Below, piece by piece: positions 7,280 to 15,015 of a DNA stretch of 21,942 nucleotides. The notes beneath the pieces were generated by a model. The model searched no databases, had not been told where the DNA came from, and saw only the letters and a list, made by a program, of their open reading frames with translations. Both the position numbers and the translations under genes were made by a program. Numbering within the stretch: the stretch's first letter is position 1; every line of letters starts with the position of its first letter. This DNA is from Pseudomonadota bacterium (GTDB lineage: Bacteria > Pseudomonadota > Gammaproteobacteria > Burkholderiales > Burkholderiaceae_B): the NCBI GenBank assembly GCA_023427085.1, contig JAEZBO010000182.1, positions 1 through 21,942 on the forward strand, written 5' to 3'.

Positions 7280-7759
7280 TTATTTTTTGACTTTGTGGGC
7301 AGGCAGCAAGGGCCCCTGCATCTCGCGGATCGCCTCGACGAATTCGCCGATGTCCTCGAAGCTCTTGTAGACCGACGCGAAGCGCACGTAGGCGACCTTG
7401 TCGAGTTTTTTGAGTTCGGTCATGACCAGCTCGCCGATATAGGCCGACGAGACCTCGCGCTGGCCGCTGGTCAGCAGCGTCTCTTCGATGCGCGCCACCG
7501 CGGCGTCGACGTCCTTGGTGCTGACCGAGCGCTTGCGCAGCGCCAGCGTCAGGCTGCCGCGCAGCTTGGCCGACTGGTATTCGCTGCGCGAGCCGTTGCG
7601 CTTGACCACCGAAGGCATCGGCAGCTCGACCCGCTCGTAGGTGGTGAAGCGCCGGTCACAGGACAGGCAGCGGCGCCGACGGCGGATCGTGTCGCCTTCT
7701 TCGGAGACGCGCGAGTCGGCCACTTGGGTGTCGGGATGATCGCAGAACGGACATTTCAT
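7280..7759 (-). CDS. nrdR: Transcriptional repressor NrdR
   Basis: A 159-residue repressor of ribonucleotide reductase genes that senses ATP/dATP. The N-terminal zinc ribbon has MKCPFCDH (Cys3, Cys6) and CLSCDRRF (Cys31, Cys34), separated by an arginine-rich DNA-contacting stretch IRRRRR. The ATP-cone domain spans about 49-139, starting at PSVVKRNGSR, followed by a short lysine-rich tail. The ATG at 7759 is chosen because it begins directly at the zinc ribbon, as in all family members; only a weak GGGTGA precedes it. It follows glyA by 63 nt and precedes ribD, the classic glyA-nrdR-ribD order of proteobacteria. Its target nrd genes are not in the window. Confidence 0.96.
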   Translation of the reverse strand: MKCPFCDHPDTQVADSRVSEEGDTIRRRRRCLSCDRRFTTYERVELPMPSVVKRNGSRSEYQSAKLRGSLTLALRKRSVSTKDVDAAVARIEETLLTSGQREVSSAYIGELVMTELKKLDKVAYVRFASVYKSFEDIGEFVEAIREMQGPLLPAHKVKK

Positions 7760-7822
7760 AAGAGTCACCCAAGCGGCGCGCCGGGCCAGGCGATGCCTGG
7801 CGACCGGCGCCAAAGCGCCAGT

Positions 7823-9067
7823 CTAGCGATAAACCGGCAGACGCGCGGTAAGTTCGTTGACGCGCTGGCGCACCGACTCGATGACGGCCGCATCGCGCGG
7901 CGCATCCAGCACGTCGGCGATCAGGTCGCCGGTGAGCTCGGCCTCGGCCTCGCGGAAGCCGCGGGTCGTCATCGCCGGCGTGCCCAGCCGCACACCGCTG
8001 GTGACGAAGGGCTTCTCGGGGTCGTTGGGGATGGCGTTCTTGTTGACGGTGATGTGCGCCTGGCCCAGCACGGCTTCGGCTTCCTTGCCGGTGATGCCCT
8101 TGGCGCGCAGGTCGACCAGCATGACGTGGCTTTCGGTGCGGCCCGAGACGATGCGCAGGCCGCGCTTGACCAGCGTTTCGGCCAGCACGTTGGCGTTCTT
8201 GACGACCTGGGCGGCGTAGTCCTTGAACTCGGGCGCCAGCGCTTCCTTGAAGGCCACCGCCTTGGCGGCGATGACATGCATCAGCGGACCGCCCTGGATG
8301 CCCGGGAAGATCGCCGAGTTGACGGCCTTCTCGTGCTCGGCCTTCATCATGATGACGCCACCGCGCGGGCCGCGCAGCGACTTGTGGGTGGTCGAGGTGA
8401 CGAAGTCGGCGTGCGGCACCGGGTTGGGATAGGCGCCGCCCGCCACCAGGCCGGCGTAGTGGGCGATGTCGACCATGAACAGCGCGCCGTTGTCGCGGGC
8501 GATGCGGGCCATGCGTTCGAAGTCGATATGCAGCGAGTAGGCCGAGGCGCCCGCCACGATCAGCTTGGGACGGTGCTCCTTGGCCAGTTGTTCGACACGC
8601 GCGTAGTCGAGCACTTCGTTGGCGTCCAGGCCGTACTGCAGGAAGTTGTACAGCTTGCCCGAGGCATTGACCGACGCGCCGTGCGTCAGGTGGCCGCCTT
8701 CGGCCAGGCTCATGCCCAGCACGGTGTCGCCCGGCTTGAGCACGGCCATGTAGACACCCTGGTTGGCCTGCGAACCCGAATTGGGCTGCACGTTGGCGGC
8801 TTCGGCGCCGAACAGCTGCTTGAGGCGATCGATCGCCAGTTGCTCGACCACGTCGACGTGCTCGCAACCGCCGTAGTAACGCTTGCCGGGATAGCCCTCG
8901 GCGTACTTGTTGGTCAACTGCGTGCCCTGTGCCTGCATGACGGCGGGGCTGGCGTAGTTTTCCGAAGCGATCAGCTCGATGTGCTGTTCCTGGCGGTGGT
9001 CTTCGTTCTGGATGGCGGCCCAGACGTCGGGATCCACCTGGTCAATGGTGCGCTTGCGGTCGAACAT
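7823..9067 (-). CDS. glyA: Serine hydroxymethyltransferase
   Basis: A 414-residue PLP enzyme that interconverts serine and glycine with tetrahydrofolate, feeding one-carbon metabolism. The PLP lysine is Lys229 in the signature TSTTHKSLRGPRGG. Other family blocks are ELIASENYAS (31-40), NKYAEGYPGKRYYGG (53-67), the VDIAHYAGLVAGG cofactor-binding segment (199-211) and a C-terminal TSGVRLGTPAMTTRGF substrate loop. Length is standard. The ATG at 9067 has AGGAAA upstream and starts at the expected family position (MFDR...). It heads the glyA-nrdR-ribD-ribE transcription unit. Glycine metabolism and flavin synthesis genes commonly travel together in this cluster. Confidence 0.97.
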   Translation of the reverse strand: MFDRKRTIDQVDPDVWAAIQNEDHRQEQHIELIASENYASPAVMQAQGTQLTNKYAEGYPGKRYYGGCEHVDVVEQLAIDRLKQLFGAEAANVQPNSGSQANQGVYMAVLKPGDTVLGMSLAEGGHLTHGASVNASGKLYNFLQYGLDANEVLDYARVEQLAKEHRPKLIVAGASAYSLHIDFERMARIARDNGALFMVDIAHYAGLVAGGAYPNPVPHADFVTSTTHKSLRGPRGGVIMMKAEHEKAVNSAIFPGIQGGPLMHVIAAKAVAFKEALAPEFKDYAAQVVKNANVLAETLVKRGLRIVSGRTESHVMLVDLRAKGITGKEAEAVLGQAHITVNKNAIPNDPEKPFVTSGVRLGTPAMTTRGFREAEAELTGDLIADVLDAPRDAAVIESVRQRVNELTARLPVYR

Positions 9068-9389
9068 GGGGAGGTTTCCTGGAGAAATGCGAAACAATGG
9101 CTGACGTTAGTTTACCTTGCGGCCTCGCCCGGTCCGGCCGGACGCGGCGGTCGAAAGCCGGGCCGGGGCCAAACCGTCGGGCGGCTGCCACGCTGGCCCG
9201 CAACGACGCAAAGCCCGCTCATGCCAGCTTGAGCTTCGCTCATGAAGCCGCGGCCGCGGCACCTTCGGTCGGCGGACAAGGCCGATGTCGCCGGCTCCGG
9301 CCGGCCAGCATGGCGATGTTCGCCGGCCCCGACTACGCGCGGCAATGGCACGGGGCCGACCCCCACGCCGGCGACGCGCCCCAATGAGA
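9068..9389. other. GC-rich intergenic region between PEBP gene and glyA, no gene seen
   Basis: About 320 bases with no convincing coding sequence. The glyA promoter should lie here; a possible minus-strand -10 TAAACT is at 9108-9113, without a good -35. Small open frames on both strands lack ribosome-binding sites and look composition-driven. A direct repeat CATGAGCG (minus strand) occurs at 9217-9224 and 9238-9245. No glycine, SAM or THF riboswitch was recognised. Confidence 0.5.
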
Positions 9390-9413
9390 AAGGCCGGCGT
9401 TTGCGCCGGCCTT
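9390..9413 (-). terminator. Hairpin terminator after the PEBP-family gene
   Basis: A perfect 10-bp stem AAGGCCGGCG / CGCCGGCCTT with loop TTTG lies 25 nt after the stop codon of the PEBP-family gene. On the minus strand it is followed by TTTCTCATT, a modest T-rich tail. It is likely the terminator of the tyrS-PEBP transcription unit. Confidence 0.75.
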
Positions 9414-9438
9414 CGAGCTTGCGGGAGAGCCTGCGCGC

Positions 9439-10092
9439 TCAGGCGCTGGTCGGCCCGACCTGCTTGGGGGCCAGCCGCGGATTGAGCGTATAGGTGCCGC
9501 TCAGGCTGGCCTGATCGAGCACGTGGCCCTCGATCTCGCGCAGCACGTCGGCCGCCGTGAAGCTGCCGTCCAGCGGCAGCACGTCGACGTTCAGCGCATA
9601 GATCGTGAACACGTAGCGATGCACCCGCGCGTCGTTCCAGGGCGGGCAAGGGCCGTCGTAGCCAAAATACTCGCCCTTCATGTCGCGGTCGCCGGCGAAC
9701 CACGAGGTGTAGTCGTTGATGCCCTGGCGGGCGCCCTGCGGCGACAGCGGGCCGCCCTTGCCGCGCGGCGTGATGCCGCTGGAGAACGCGCCTTCGTCGA
9801 TCTCGCGGCGATCGGCGGCCAGCTCGATCAGCGCCCAATGGGCGAAGTCGGCGCGCGGCAGATCCTCGGCGACCTCACGGTCTTCCTGATTGACGTCGGC
9901 GGGCACCGAAGGGGCATCGGGATCGATGCACACCACGGCGAAGGAACGGGTGCCGGCGGGCACGTCGTCCCAGGCCAGGTGCGGGTTGTAGTTGTCTGCG
10001 AGGGCCACGCGCGATTGCGGGTCGATCCGCGCGAAGGCATAACGCTCGGGGATGGCCTCGCCTTCGGAAAAAGACAGACTCTTCAGCTTCAT
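9439..10092 (-). CDS. YbhB/YbcL-family (PEBP, Raf-kinase-inhibitor-like) protein
   Basis: A 217-residue protein of the phosphatidylethanolamine-binding / Raf kinase inhibitor-like superfamily, bacterial YbhB/YbcL branch. Family marks are the ligand-pocket strand CIDPDAP (55-61), HWALIELA (85-92), the glycine-rich loop SSGITPRGKGGP, and GYDGPCPPWND...HRYVF (144-162). No signal peptide is present, so it is predicted to be cytoplasmic. It is somewhat longer than E. coli YbhB, mainly from an acidic insert after the DPDAP strand (PADVNQEDREVAEDLPR). The ATG at 10092 has AGGAGC about 6 nt upstream. It lies 39 nt downstream of tyrS on the same strand and is probably co-transcribed. The biochemical role of bacterial members is unclear. 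Confidence 0.9.
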   Translation of the reverse strand: MKLKSLSFSEGEAIPERYAFARIDPQSRVALADNYNPHLAWDDVPAGTRSFAVVCIDPDAPSVPADVNQEDREVAEDLPRADFAHWALIELAADRREIDEGAFSSGITPRGKGGPLSPQGARQGINDYTSWFAGDRDMKGEYFGYDGPCPPWNDARVHRYVFTIYALNVDVLPLDGSFTAADVLREIEGHVLDQASLSGTYTLNPRLAPKQVGPTSA

Positions 10093-10131
10093 GATGCGCT
10101 CCTGGTACAACGGCCCTCGCACCCGCGAGGG

Positions 10132-11364
10132 CTATGCCTTCAAGGTAACACGCGCGAACTTGCGCTTGCCCACCTGCACCACGTAGCTGCCTTCGGCCAA
10201 TTGCAACGATTTGTCTTCGATGCGGACGCCATCCACACGCACCCCGCCCTGCTCGATATTGCGCTGCGCTTCGGACGCCGACGCCGCCAGTCCGGCTTCG
10301 CGCAACAGCTTGAGGATACCGAGCGGCGCGCCGGCCAGCGCTACCTCGGGCATGTCCTCGGGAATCGCGCCGTCGCGAAAGCGCGCCTCGAAGGCCGCCA
10401 GCGCGCCCTGCGCCGCGGCCTGCCCATGGAAGCGCGCGACGATCTCGAGCGCCAGCTGCACCTTCGCATCGCGCGGGTTGCGGCCATTCTCGGTCTCGAT
10501 CCGCAGCGCCTCGATGGCGGCCTCGGACTCGAACGACAGCAGCGTGAAGTAGCGCCACATCAACGTGTCGGAAATCGACATCAGCTTGCCGAACATCGAG
10601 TCGGCCGGCTCGTTGATGCCGATGTAGTTGCCCTTGGACTTGGACATCTTCTCGACACCATCGGTACCGACCAGCAACGGCATCGTCAGGATGCACTGCG
10701 GTTCCTGGCCGTATTCCTTTTGCAGTTCGCGGCCGACCAGCAGGTTGAATTTCTGGTCGGTGCCGCCCAGCTCGAGGTCGGACTTGAGCGCGACCGAGTC
10801 GTAGCCCTGCAGCAGCGGATACAGGAACTCGTGCACCGAGATCGGCACGCCGCCCTTGTAGCGCTTGGTGAAGTCGTCGCGCTCCATCATGCGCGCGACC
10901 GTATAGCGCGAGGCCAGCTGGATCAGCCCGCGCGCGCCCAGCGGGTCGCACCATTCGGAGTTGTAGCGGATCTCGGTGCGCGCCGGATCGAGCACCTTGC
11001 TGGCCTGCGCGTAATAGGTTTGCGCGTTGCTTTCGATCTGCTCGCGCGTCAGCGGCGGGCGGGTCGAGTTGCGGCCGCTGGGATCGCCGATCGTGGTCGT
11101 GAAGTCGCCGATCAGGAAGATCACCGTATGGCCGAGGTCCTGCAGCTGGCGCATCTTGTTGAGCACCACCGTGTGGCCCAGGTGGATGTCCGGCGCGGTG
11201 GGGTCCAGCCCCAGCTTGATGCGCAGCGGCACGCCGGTGGCCCGGCTGCGCGCCAGCTTGGCGGCGAACTCGGACTCGACCAGCAGTTCGTCCACCCCGC
11301 GACGCACGATCTGCAGATCGGCCTGGACCTCGGGACTATCGGCGGCAACAAGGGGGGCAGACAT
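10132..11364 (-). CDS. tyrS: Tyrosyl-tRNA synthetase
   Basis: A 410-residue class I aminoacyl-tRNA synthetase that charges tRNA-Tyr. The HIGH-type motif is HLGH (61-64) in LGLDPTAPDIHLGH, and the second signature is KMSKS (239-243). The tyrosine-binding region includes YTVARMMERDDF and LGGTDQKFN. A C-terminal S4 RNA-binding domain (about 345-408) begins around LRE AGLAAS and contains GGVRVDGVRI. The canonical KMSKS and overall layout match the TyrZ-like branch rather than the E. coli branch, which has KFGKT. The start is ATG 11364; an in-frame TTG at 11382 is less likely. It is divergent from the M23 peptidase gene and heads an operon with the PEBP gene. Confidence 0.97.
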   Translation of the reverse strand: MSAPLVAADSPEVQADLQIVRRGVDELLVESEFAAKLARSRATGVPLRIKLGLDPTAPDIHLGHTVVLNKMRQLQDLGHTVIFLIGDFTTTIGDPSGRNSTRPPLTREQIESNAQTYYAQASKVLDPARTEIRYNSEWCDPLGARGLIQLASRYTVARMMERDDFTKRYKGGVPISVHEFLYPLLQGYDSVALKSDLELGGTDQKFNLLVGRELQKEYGQEPQCILTMPLLVGTDGVEKMSKSKGNYIGINEPADSMFGKLMSISDTLMWRYFTLLSFESEAAIEALRIETENGRNPRDAKVQLALEIVARFHGQAAAQGALAAFEARFRDGAIPEDMPEVALAGAPLGILKLLREAGLAASASEAQRNIEQGGVRVDGVRIEDKSLQLAEGSYVVQVGKRKFARVTLKA

Positions 11365-11390
11365 AGCTAAATTCAACCTCAATGGGTAGC

Positions 11391-11415
11391 ATTAAAACGT
11401 TAAAAGGTGTTAAAA
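11391..11415. repeat. Three (A/G)TTAAAA repeats upstream of tyrS
   Basis: The heptamer ATTAAAA or GTTAAAA occurs at 11391, 11399 and 11409, making a 25-bp A+T-rich block inside very GC-rich DNA, 27 nt before the tyrS start codon. On the minus strand it reads as repeated TTTTAAC/T. It could be an UP-like or -10 region of the tyrS promoter or a protein-binding array. The wider divergent intergenic region 11365-11698 also holds a minus-strand TATGAT at 11454-11459 and no gene. Confidence 0.5.
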
Positions 11416-11576
11416 CAGTCGAAATATCGGTCCGGCTGGGCTAGCATCCCCGGCTAATCATAGTGCAAGCTGAGTCTCAGGTTAGGTCACTAAGTCCCGG
11501 CTACGCATCGCTTTCATATCCATTCTTTCCTACCGGCGCCCCTGTAGCAGTTCCGCCGACACGCAACGTAACACGC

Positions 11577-11596
11577 GCCAGAAACCGATTTCTGGC
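11577..11596. promoter_or_regulatory. Perfect 20-bp dyad upstream of the M23 peptidase gene
   Basis: GCCAGAAA (11577-11584) and TTTCTGGC (11589-11596) form a perfect 8-bp inverted repeat around CCGA. It lies 103 nt before the peptidase start codon in the divergent tyrS/peptidase intergenic region. It has no T tail, so it is an operator-like or leader-hairpin candidate rather than a terminator. No regulator is identified. Confidence 0.45.
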
Positions 11597-11698
11597 TGGC
11601 CCCGTCGCCTGGCAGCCACAGCCGCGACGCGCGGGCCGTGCTGACGACGTGCCGTTACAAGGGCGACGGGATGCAATCCTGGCACGAGGTCTTACACG

Positions 11699-13048
11699 AT
11701 GGTTTCTTCCCCCCGTCGCATGCGCGTACTGCGCCGCACGATGCTGGCCGCCGCGGTAGGCCTGTTCGGCGCCGCCGCCGCGCTGGGCATGGTACAGACC
11801 GATCCCCAGGAAGCCCTGCCGCCGATGCGCCAGGTTCAGGACATCATCACGCTGGCCCCCGAAGCCGTCGCCGTGGCCGCGCCCGTGGCGGATGATACCC
11901 CGTACGTCAACGAGACCCGCATCCGCCAGGGCGACACGCTGGCCGCCGTGCTGGCCCGCCTCGATATCGACGCGCCCGGCCTGCAAAGCTTTCTGACTCA
12001 CGACGCCTCGGCGCGCAGCATCTACAAGCTCTACCCGGGCCGCTCGGTGCAGGCCGCCACCGACGCAGACGGCAAGCTGCGCTGGCTGCGCTACATCCAT
12101 ACGCCGGGCAACGAGTCCGACGGCCAGGTCGTCACCCGCATGCTGCAGGTCGAAGCCAAGCAAGACGGCTACCAGGCCACCGAAGTGTCCAAGCAGACCG
12201 AGCGCCAGGTTCGCGTCGCGGTCGGCACCATCACCAATTCGCTGTTTGGCGCCACCGATGCCGCCGGCGTGCCCGATCCGATCACGCTGCAGATGGCCGA
12301 CATCCTAGGCAGCCGCATCGACTTCCTGCGCGACCTGCGCCAGGGCGACCAGTTCCGCGTCGTCTACGAAGTGCGCACCCACGAAGGCCGCTACGCCGGC
12401 GCCGGCCGCGTGCTGGCGGTCGAGTTCGTCAACAAGGGCAAGAGCCATTCGGCGGTCTGGTTCAGCCCCGACAACCAGAGCGGCAGCTACTACGCCTTCG
12501 ACGGCACCAGCCTGCGCGGCGCCTTCCTGCGCACCGCGCTCAAGTTCACGCGGATCAGCTCCAAGTTCGGCGGCCGCATGCATCCGATCCACAAGCGCTG
12601 GATCGGCCACAAGGGCGTCGACTACGCGGCCCCGACCGGCACGCCGATCCACGCGACCGCCGATGGCACCATCGATCACGCCGGCTGGATGAACGGCTAC
12701 GGCAACACCGTGCGCATCCAGCATCATGGCAAGTATTCGACGCTGTACGCCCACGCCAGCCGTCTCGCGCCGGGCCTGTCCAAGGGCGACAAGGTCTCGC
12801 AAGGCCAGCTGATCGCCTACGTCGGCTCGACCGGCTGGGCCACCGGCCCGCACCTGCACTACGAATTCCGCATCAACGGCACGCCGGTCGATCCGCTGGC
12901 GGTCGACCTGCCCGTCGCGCGTGCGCTCGAAGCCAACGAACTCAAGGCCTTCCGCTCGGCCGTCGGTCCCTACACCGAGCAGATCAAGCTGCTGACGCAG
13001 TTCCAGCAGACCCTGCCGGCCGAACTGGCCAACGTCGCCAGCCGCTGA
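11699..13048 (+). CDS. M23 (LytM/MepM-like) peptidoglycan endopeptidase
   Basis: A 449-residue cell-envelope metallopeptidase predicted to cut peptide crosslinks in peptidoglycan. An N-terminal basic segment and hydrophobic stretch (about 15-32) form a signal anchor into the periplasm. A LysM/OapA-like region follows at about 72-130 (RIRQGDTLAAVLARLDI... LYPGRSVQ), then a linker domain. The C-terminal M23 domain (about 285-400) has zinc ligands His304 and Asp308 in GHKGVDY and HLH (385-387), plus YAH (His352). All catalytic residues are present, so it should be active rather than an EnvC/NlpD-type activator. GAGG lies 9 nt before the ATG at 11699. Its neighbours, tyrS divergent and anmK downstream, match the position of mepM-like genes in Pseudomonas. 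The name mepM is plausible but not assigned. Confidence 0.93.
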   Translation: MVSSPRRMRVLRRTMLAAAVGLFGAAAALGMVQTDPQEALPPMRQVQDIITLAPEAVAVAAPVADDTPYVNETRIRQGDTLAAVLARLDIDAPGLQSFLTHDASARSIYKLYPGRSVQAATDADGKLRWLRYIHTPGNESDGQVVTRMLQVEAKQDGYQATEVSKQTERQVRVAVGTITNSLFGATDAAGVPDPITLQMADILGSRIDFLRDLRQGDQFRVVYEVRTHEGRYAGAGRVLAVEFVNKGKSHSAVWFSPDNQSGSYYAFDGTSLRGAFLRTALKFTRISSKFGGRMHPIHKRWIGHKGVDYAAPTGTPIHATADGTIDHAGWMNGYGNTVRIQHHGKYSTLYAHASRLAPGLSKGDKVSQGQLIAYVGSTGWATGPHLHYEFRINGTPVDPLAVDLPVARALEANELKAFRSAVGPYTEQIKLLTQFQQTLPAELANVASR

Positions 13049-13058
13049 TCCCGCGGGC

Positions 13059-13079
13059 CGCCCGGCGCCACGCCGGGCG
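13059..13079. other. GC-rich hairpin between the M23 peptidase gene and anmK
   Basis: A 9-bp stem (CGCCCGGCG / CGCCGGGCG) with loop CCA lies 10 nt after the peptidase stop codon. There is no T-tract, so it is more likely a partial attenuator or mRNA-stabilising 3' stem than a full terminator. anmK starts 69 nt later, so the two genes may still be co-transcribed. Confidence 0.5.
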
Positions 13080-13147
13080 CACCGACCGGCCGCGCATAGT
13101 CTCGCCGCCGCCGCTGCCCCGCCGCCGTTCTTCATAGGCCTGTCGCC

Positions 13148-14245
13148 ATGCCCTCCCCTTATTGCATCGGCCTGATGTCGGGCACCAGCATGGACGGCGT
13201 CGACGGCGTGCTGGTCGACTTCTCCGGGCCGCAAGCGGCCGTGATCGCCCACGCCAGCCAGGCCCTGCCCGCCGCCTTGCGCGCCGAACTGATGGCGCTC
13301 AACAGCCCCGGCGAGGACGAACTCCATCGCGCCGCAATGGCCGCCAACGGACTGGTGCAGCAATATGCCCAGGTGGTCGCGGCACTGCTGTACCGCGGCG
13401 AAATCGAGCCCGCGCAGATCGCCGCGATCGGCGCGCACGGCCAGACCGTGCGCCACCGCCCCGAGCTGGGCTATACGCTGCAACTCAATGCGCCGGCGCT
13501 GCTGGCCGAGCTGACCGGCATCGGCGTGGTCGCCGACTTCCGCAGCCGCGACGTCGCGGCCGGCGGCCAGGGCGCGCCACTGGCGCCGCTCTTTCATCAG
13601 GCTGCTTTTGCCGCGCACGCGCCCTGCGCGGTGCTGAACCTGGGCGGCATCGCCAACGTCACGCTGCTGCGTCCGGGCCAGCCACCGGTCGGCTTCGATA
13701 CCGGTCCAGCCAACGTGCTGCTCGATCTCTGGTGCGCGCGCCATACCGGCCAGGCCTACGATGCCAACGGCCAATGGGCCGCCGGCGGGCAGGCCGACAG
13801 CCAGCTGCTCGACGCGCTGCTGCAGGAACCCTGGCTGGCCTTGCCGCCGCCCAAGTCGACCGGACGCGATCTGTTCAATGCCGAGTGGCTGGATCAGCGG
13901 CTGGCGCGCCACGGTGCGCAACTGTCGCCGCAGGACGTGCAGGCGACGCTGCTGCAGCTGACCGCGCAGAGCGTCGCGCGGGCCATCCGCGGGCACGGCG
14001 CCGATACGCAAAAGGTGCTGGTGTGTGGCGGCGGCGCCTATAACCAGGCGCTGATGCAGGCCCTGGCCGCCGCGCTGGACCAGCCGGTGCGGGGCACCGA
14101 CGCGGCCGGTGTACCGCCTGACCGGGTCGAGGCGCTGGCGTTTGCGTGGCTGGCCTGGCAACACCGCCAGGGCCAGGCCCTGCCGACCACGACCGTGACC
14201 GGCAGCCGGGGCGCACGCGTACTGGGCGCCTGGTACCCGGCCTGA
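13148..14245 (+). CDS. anmK: Anhydro-N-acetylmuramic acid kinase
   Basis: A 365-residue cytosolic kinase that hydrolyses the 1,6-anhydro ring of anhydroMurNAc and phosphorylates it to MurNAc-6-phosphate, recycling cell-wall fragments. The N-terminal signature IGLMSGTSMDGVD (7-19) is diagnostic. Other family blocks are GAHGQTVRHRP (95-105), ADFRSRDVAAGGQGAPL (129-145), NLGGIAN (164-170), the catalytic aspartate Asp184 in GFDTGPAN, and VCGGGAYN near 290. Length matches the family. The start ATG has only a weak AGG upstream. It lies 99 nt after the M23 peptidase on the same strand, joining wall cutting with wall recycling. The NagZ and MurQ steps are not in the window. Confidence 0.96.
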   Translation: MPSPYCIGLMSGTSMDGVDGVLVDFSGPQAAVIAHASQALPAALRAELMALNSPGEDELHRAAMAANGLVQQYAQVVAALLYRGEIEPAQIAAIGAHGQTVRHRPELGYTLQLNAPALLAELTGIGVVADFRSRDVAAGGQGAPLAPLFHQAAFAAHAPCAVLNLGGIANVTLLRPGQPPVGFDTGPANVLLDLWCARHTGQAYDANGQWAAGGQADSQLLDALLQEPWLALPPPKSTGRDLFNAEWLDQRLARHGAQLSPQDVQATLLQLTAQSVARAIRGHGADTQKVLVCGGGAYNQALMQALAAALDQPVRGTDAAGVPPDRVEALAFAWLAWQHRQGQALPTTTVTGSRGARVLGAWYPA

Positions 14246-14253
14246 AAAGACGA

Positions 14254-14284
14254 CGGCCTTCGAGGCTGACGCCCACGAAGGCCG
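14254..14284. terminator. Hairpin between convergent anmK and erpA
   Basis: A perfect 9-bp stem CGGCCTTCG (14254-14262) / CGAAGGCCG (14276-14284) with a 13-nt loop lies 8 nt after the anmK stop codon, in the convergent gap before erpA. It lacks a clear T-tract. It probably helps end anmK transcripts but is weaker than the other terminators in the window. Confidence 0.5.
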
Positions 14285-14354
14285 GGATGCTAGCGCGCCG
14301 GATTGGCCGCTGCCGGGTCGCCGGCCGCCGAAGCGCCGGCTTGCCGGATATCAA

Positions 14355-14723
14355 TCAGACCGAGAACGACGAACCGCAACCGCAGGTGGTCGTGGCATTG
14401 GGATTACGAATGACGAACTGCGCGCCCTCGAGATCTTCCTTGTAGTCGATCTCGGCGCCGACCAGATACTGGAAGCTCATCGGGTCGACCAGCAGCTGCA
14501 CACCGTTCTTTTCGAGCGTCGTGTCATCGTCGTTGGTGTCTTCATCGAAGGTGAAGCCGTACTGGAAGCCCGAACAGCCGCCACCCTGCACAAACACGCG
14601 CAGCTTGAGATTGGCATTGCCCTCTTCTTCGAGCAGCTGTTTGACCTTGCCGGCCGCCGAGTCGGTGAAGACCAGGGGGATGGGCGGGGCCTGCAGATCA
14701 GTGGTTTCGGTAATAGCGTTCAT
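14355..14723 (-). CDS. erpA: Iron-sulfur cluster insertion protein ErpA (A-type carrier)
   Basis: A 122-residue A-type Fe-S carrier that delivers clusters to apo-proteins such as isoprenoid-synthesis enzymes. The three cluster cysteines are present: Cys50 in GGGCSGF, and Cys114 and Cys116 in TTTCGCGSSFSV at the C terminus. The acidic stretch DEDTNDDDT and LVDPMSFQYLVGAEIDY are typical of ErpA rather than IscA. The ATG at 14723 has AGGAG 7 nt upstream. It lies downstream of argC and a membrane coiled-coil gene, but a 292-nt gap suggests its own promoter. The position next to anmK and argC is conserved in beta- and gammaproteobacteria. Confidence 0.96.
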   Translation of the reverse strand: MNAITETTDLQAPPIPLVFTDSAAGKVKQLLEEEGNANLKLRVFVQGGGCSGFQYGFTFDEDTNDDDTTLEKNGVQLLVDPMSFQYLVGAEIDYKEDLEGAQFVIRNPNATTTCGCGSSFSV

Positions 14724-15015
14724 GGTGACTCCTGTGGCCCGCCGGTCGGGCGGGCGCGTATGGCCGGGATCGCCGGCGCGGCATGGTCCGTGCAAACGAG
14801 GACGGCCTTGAAACACTATAGCGCAAGCCGGGCTCGCGGCGCCTATCGTCCCTGGCCGCAGCAGGGCTAAGCCCCGACCGTGGCCGGCCGTCAAAGTCCT
14901 GATTTTACAGGAATTTCTGGCACCACTGGCCGCGCCGCCCGCGGCGCGCCCGCGCAAAGGTGTTGCCAGAATGCCAACGGTGTGACGGACGAGAGAGATC
15001 GGCCGGCGCCCGCCA
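14724..15015 (-). promoter_or_regulatory. Upstream region of erpA with candidate promoters and dyads
   Basis: This 292-base gap has no gene. On the minus strand a TATAGT -10 candidate is at 14815-14820 (about 92 nt before the start codon) and an extended -10 candidate TGTAAAAT at 14902-14909. The latter overlaps a small dyad TCCTG/CAGGA (14897-14912). A 17-bp imperfect palindrome, GTTGCCA...TGCCAAC, lies at 14962-14978. ErpA genes are IscR-controlled in enterobacteria, but none of these sites fits an IscR motif well enough to call. Confidence 0.35.

Noticed and set aside
5125..9232. Two long plus-strand open frames (721 and 764 codons)
   Set aside because: They are antisense to ribE, ribD, nrdR and glyA, which have complete catalytic motifs.
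9097..9387. A 96-codon plus-strand open frame in the glyA/PEBP gap
   Set aside because: No ribosome-binding site, no recognisable domain, and an alanine/arginine-rich composition typical of random GC-rich DNA.
9523..11370. A 615-codon plus-strand open frame
   Set aside because: It is antisense to the PEBP-family gene and tyrS and has antisense-type composition.
12305..14164. A 619-codon minus-strand open frame
   Set aside because: It is antisense to the M23 peptidase and anmK; no motif is recognisable.
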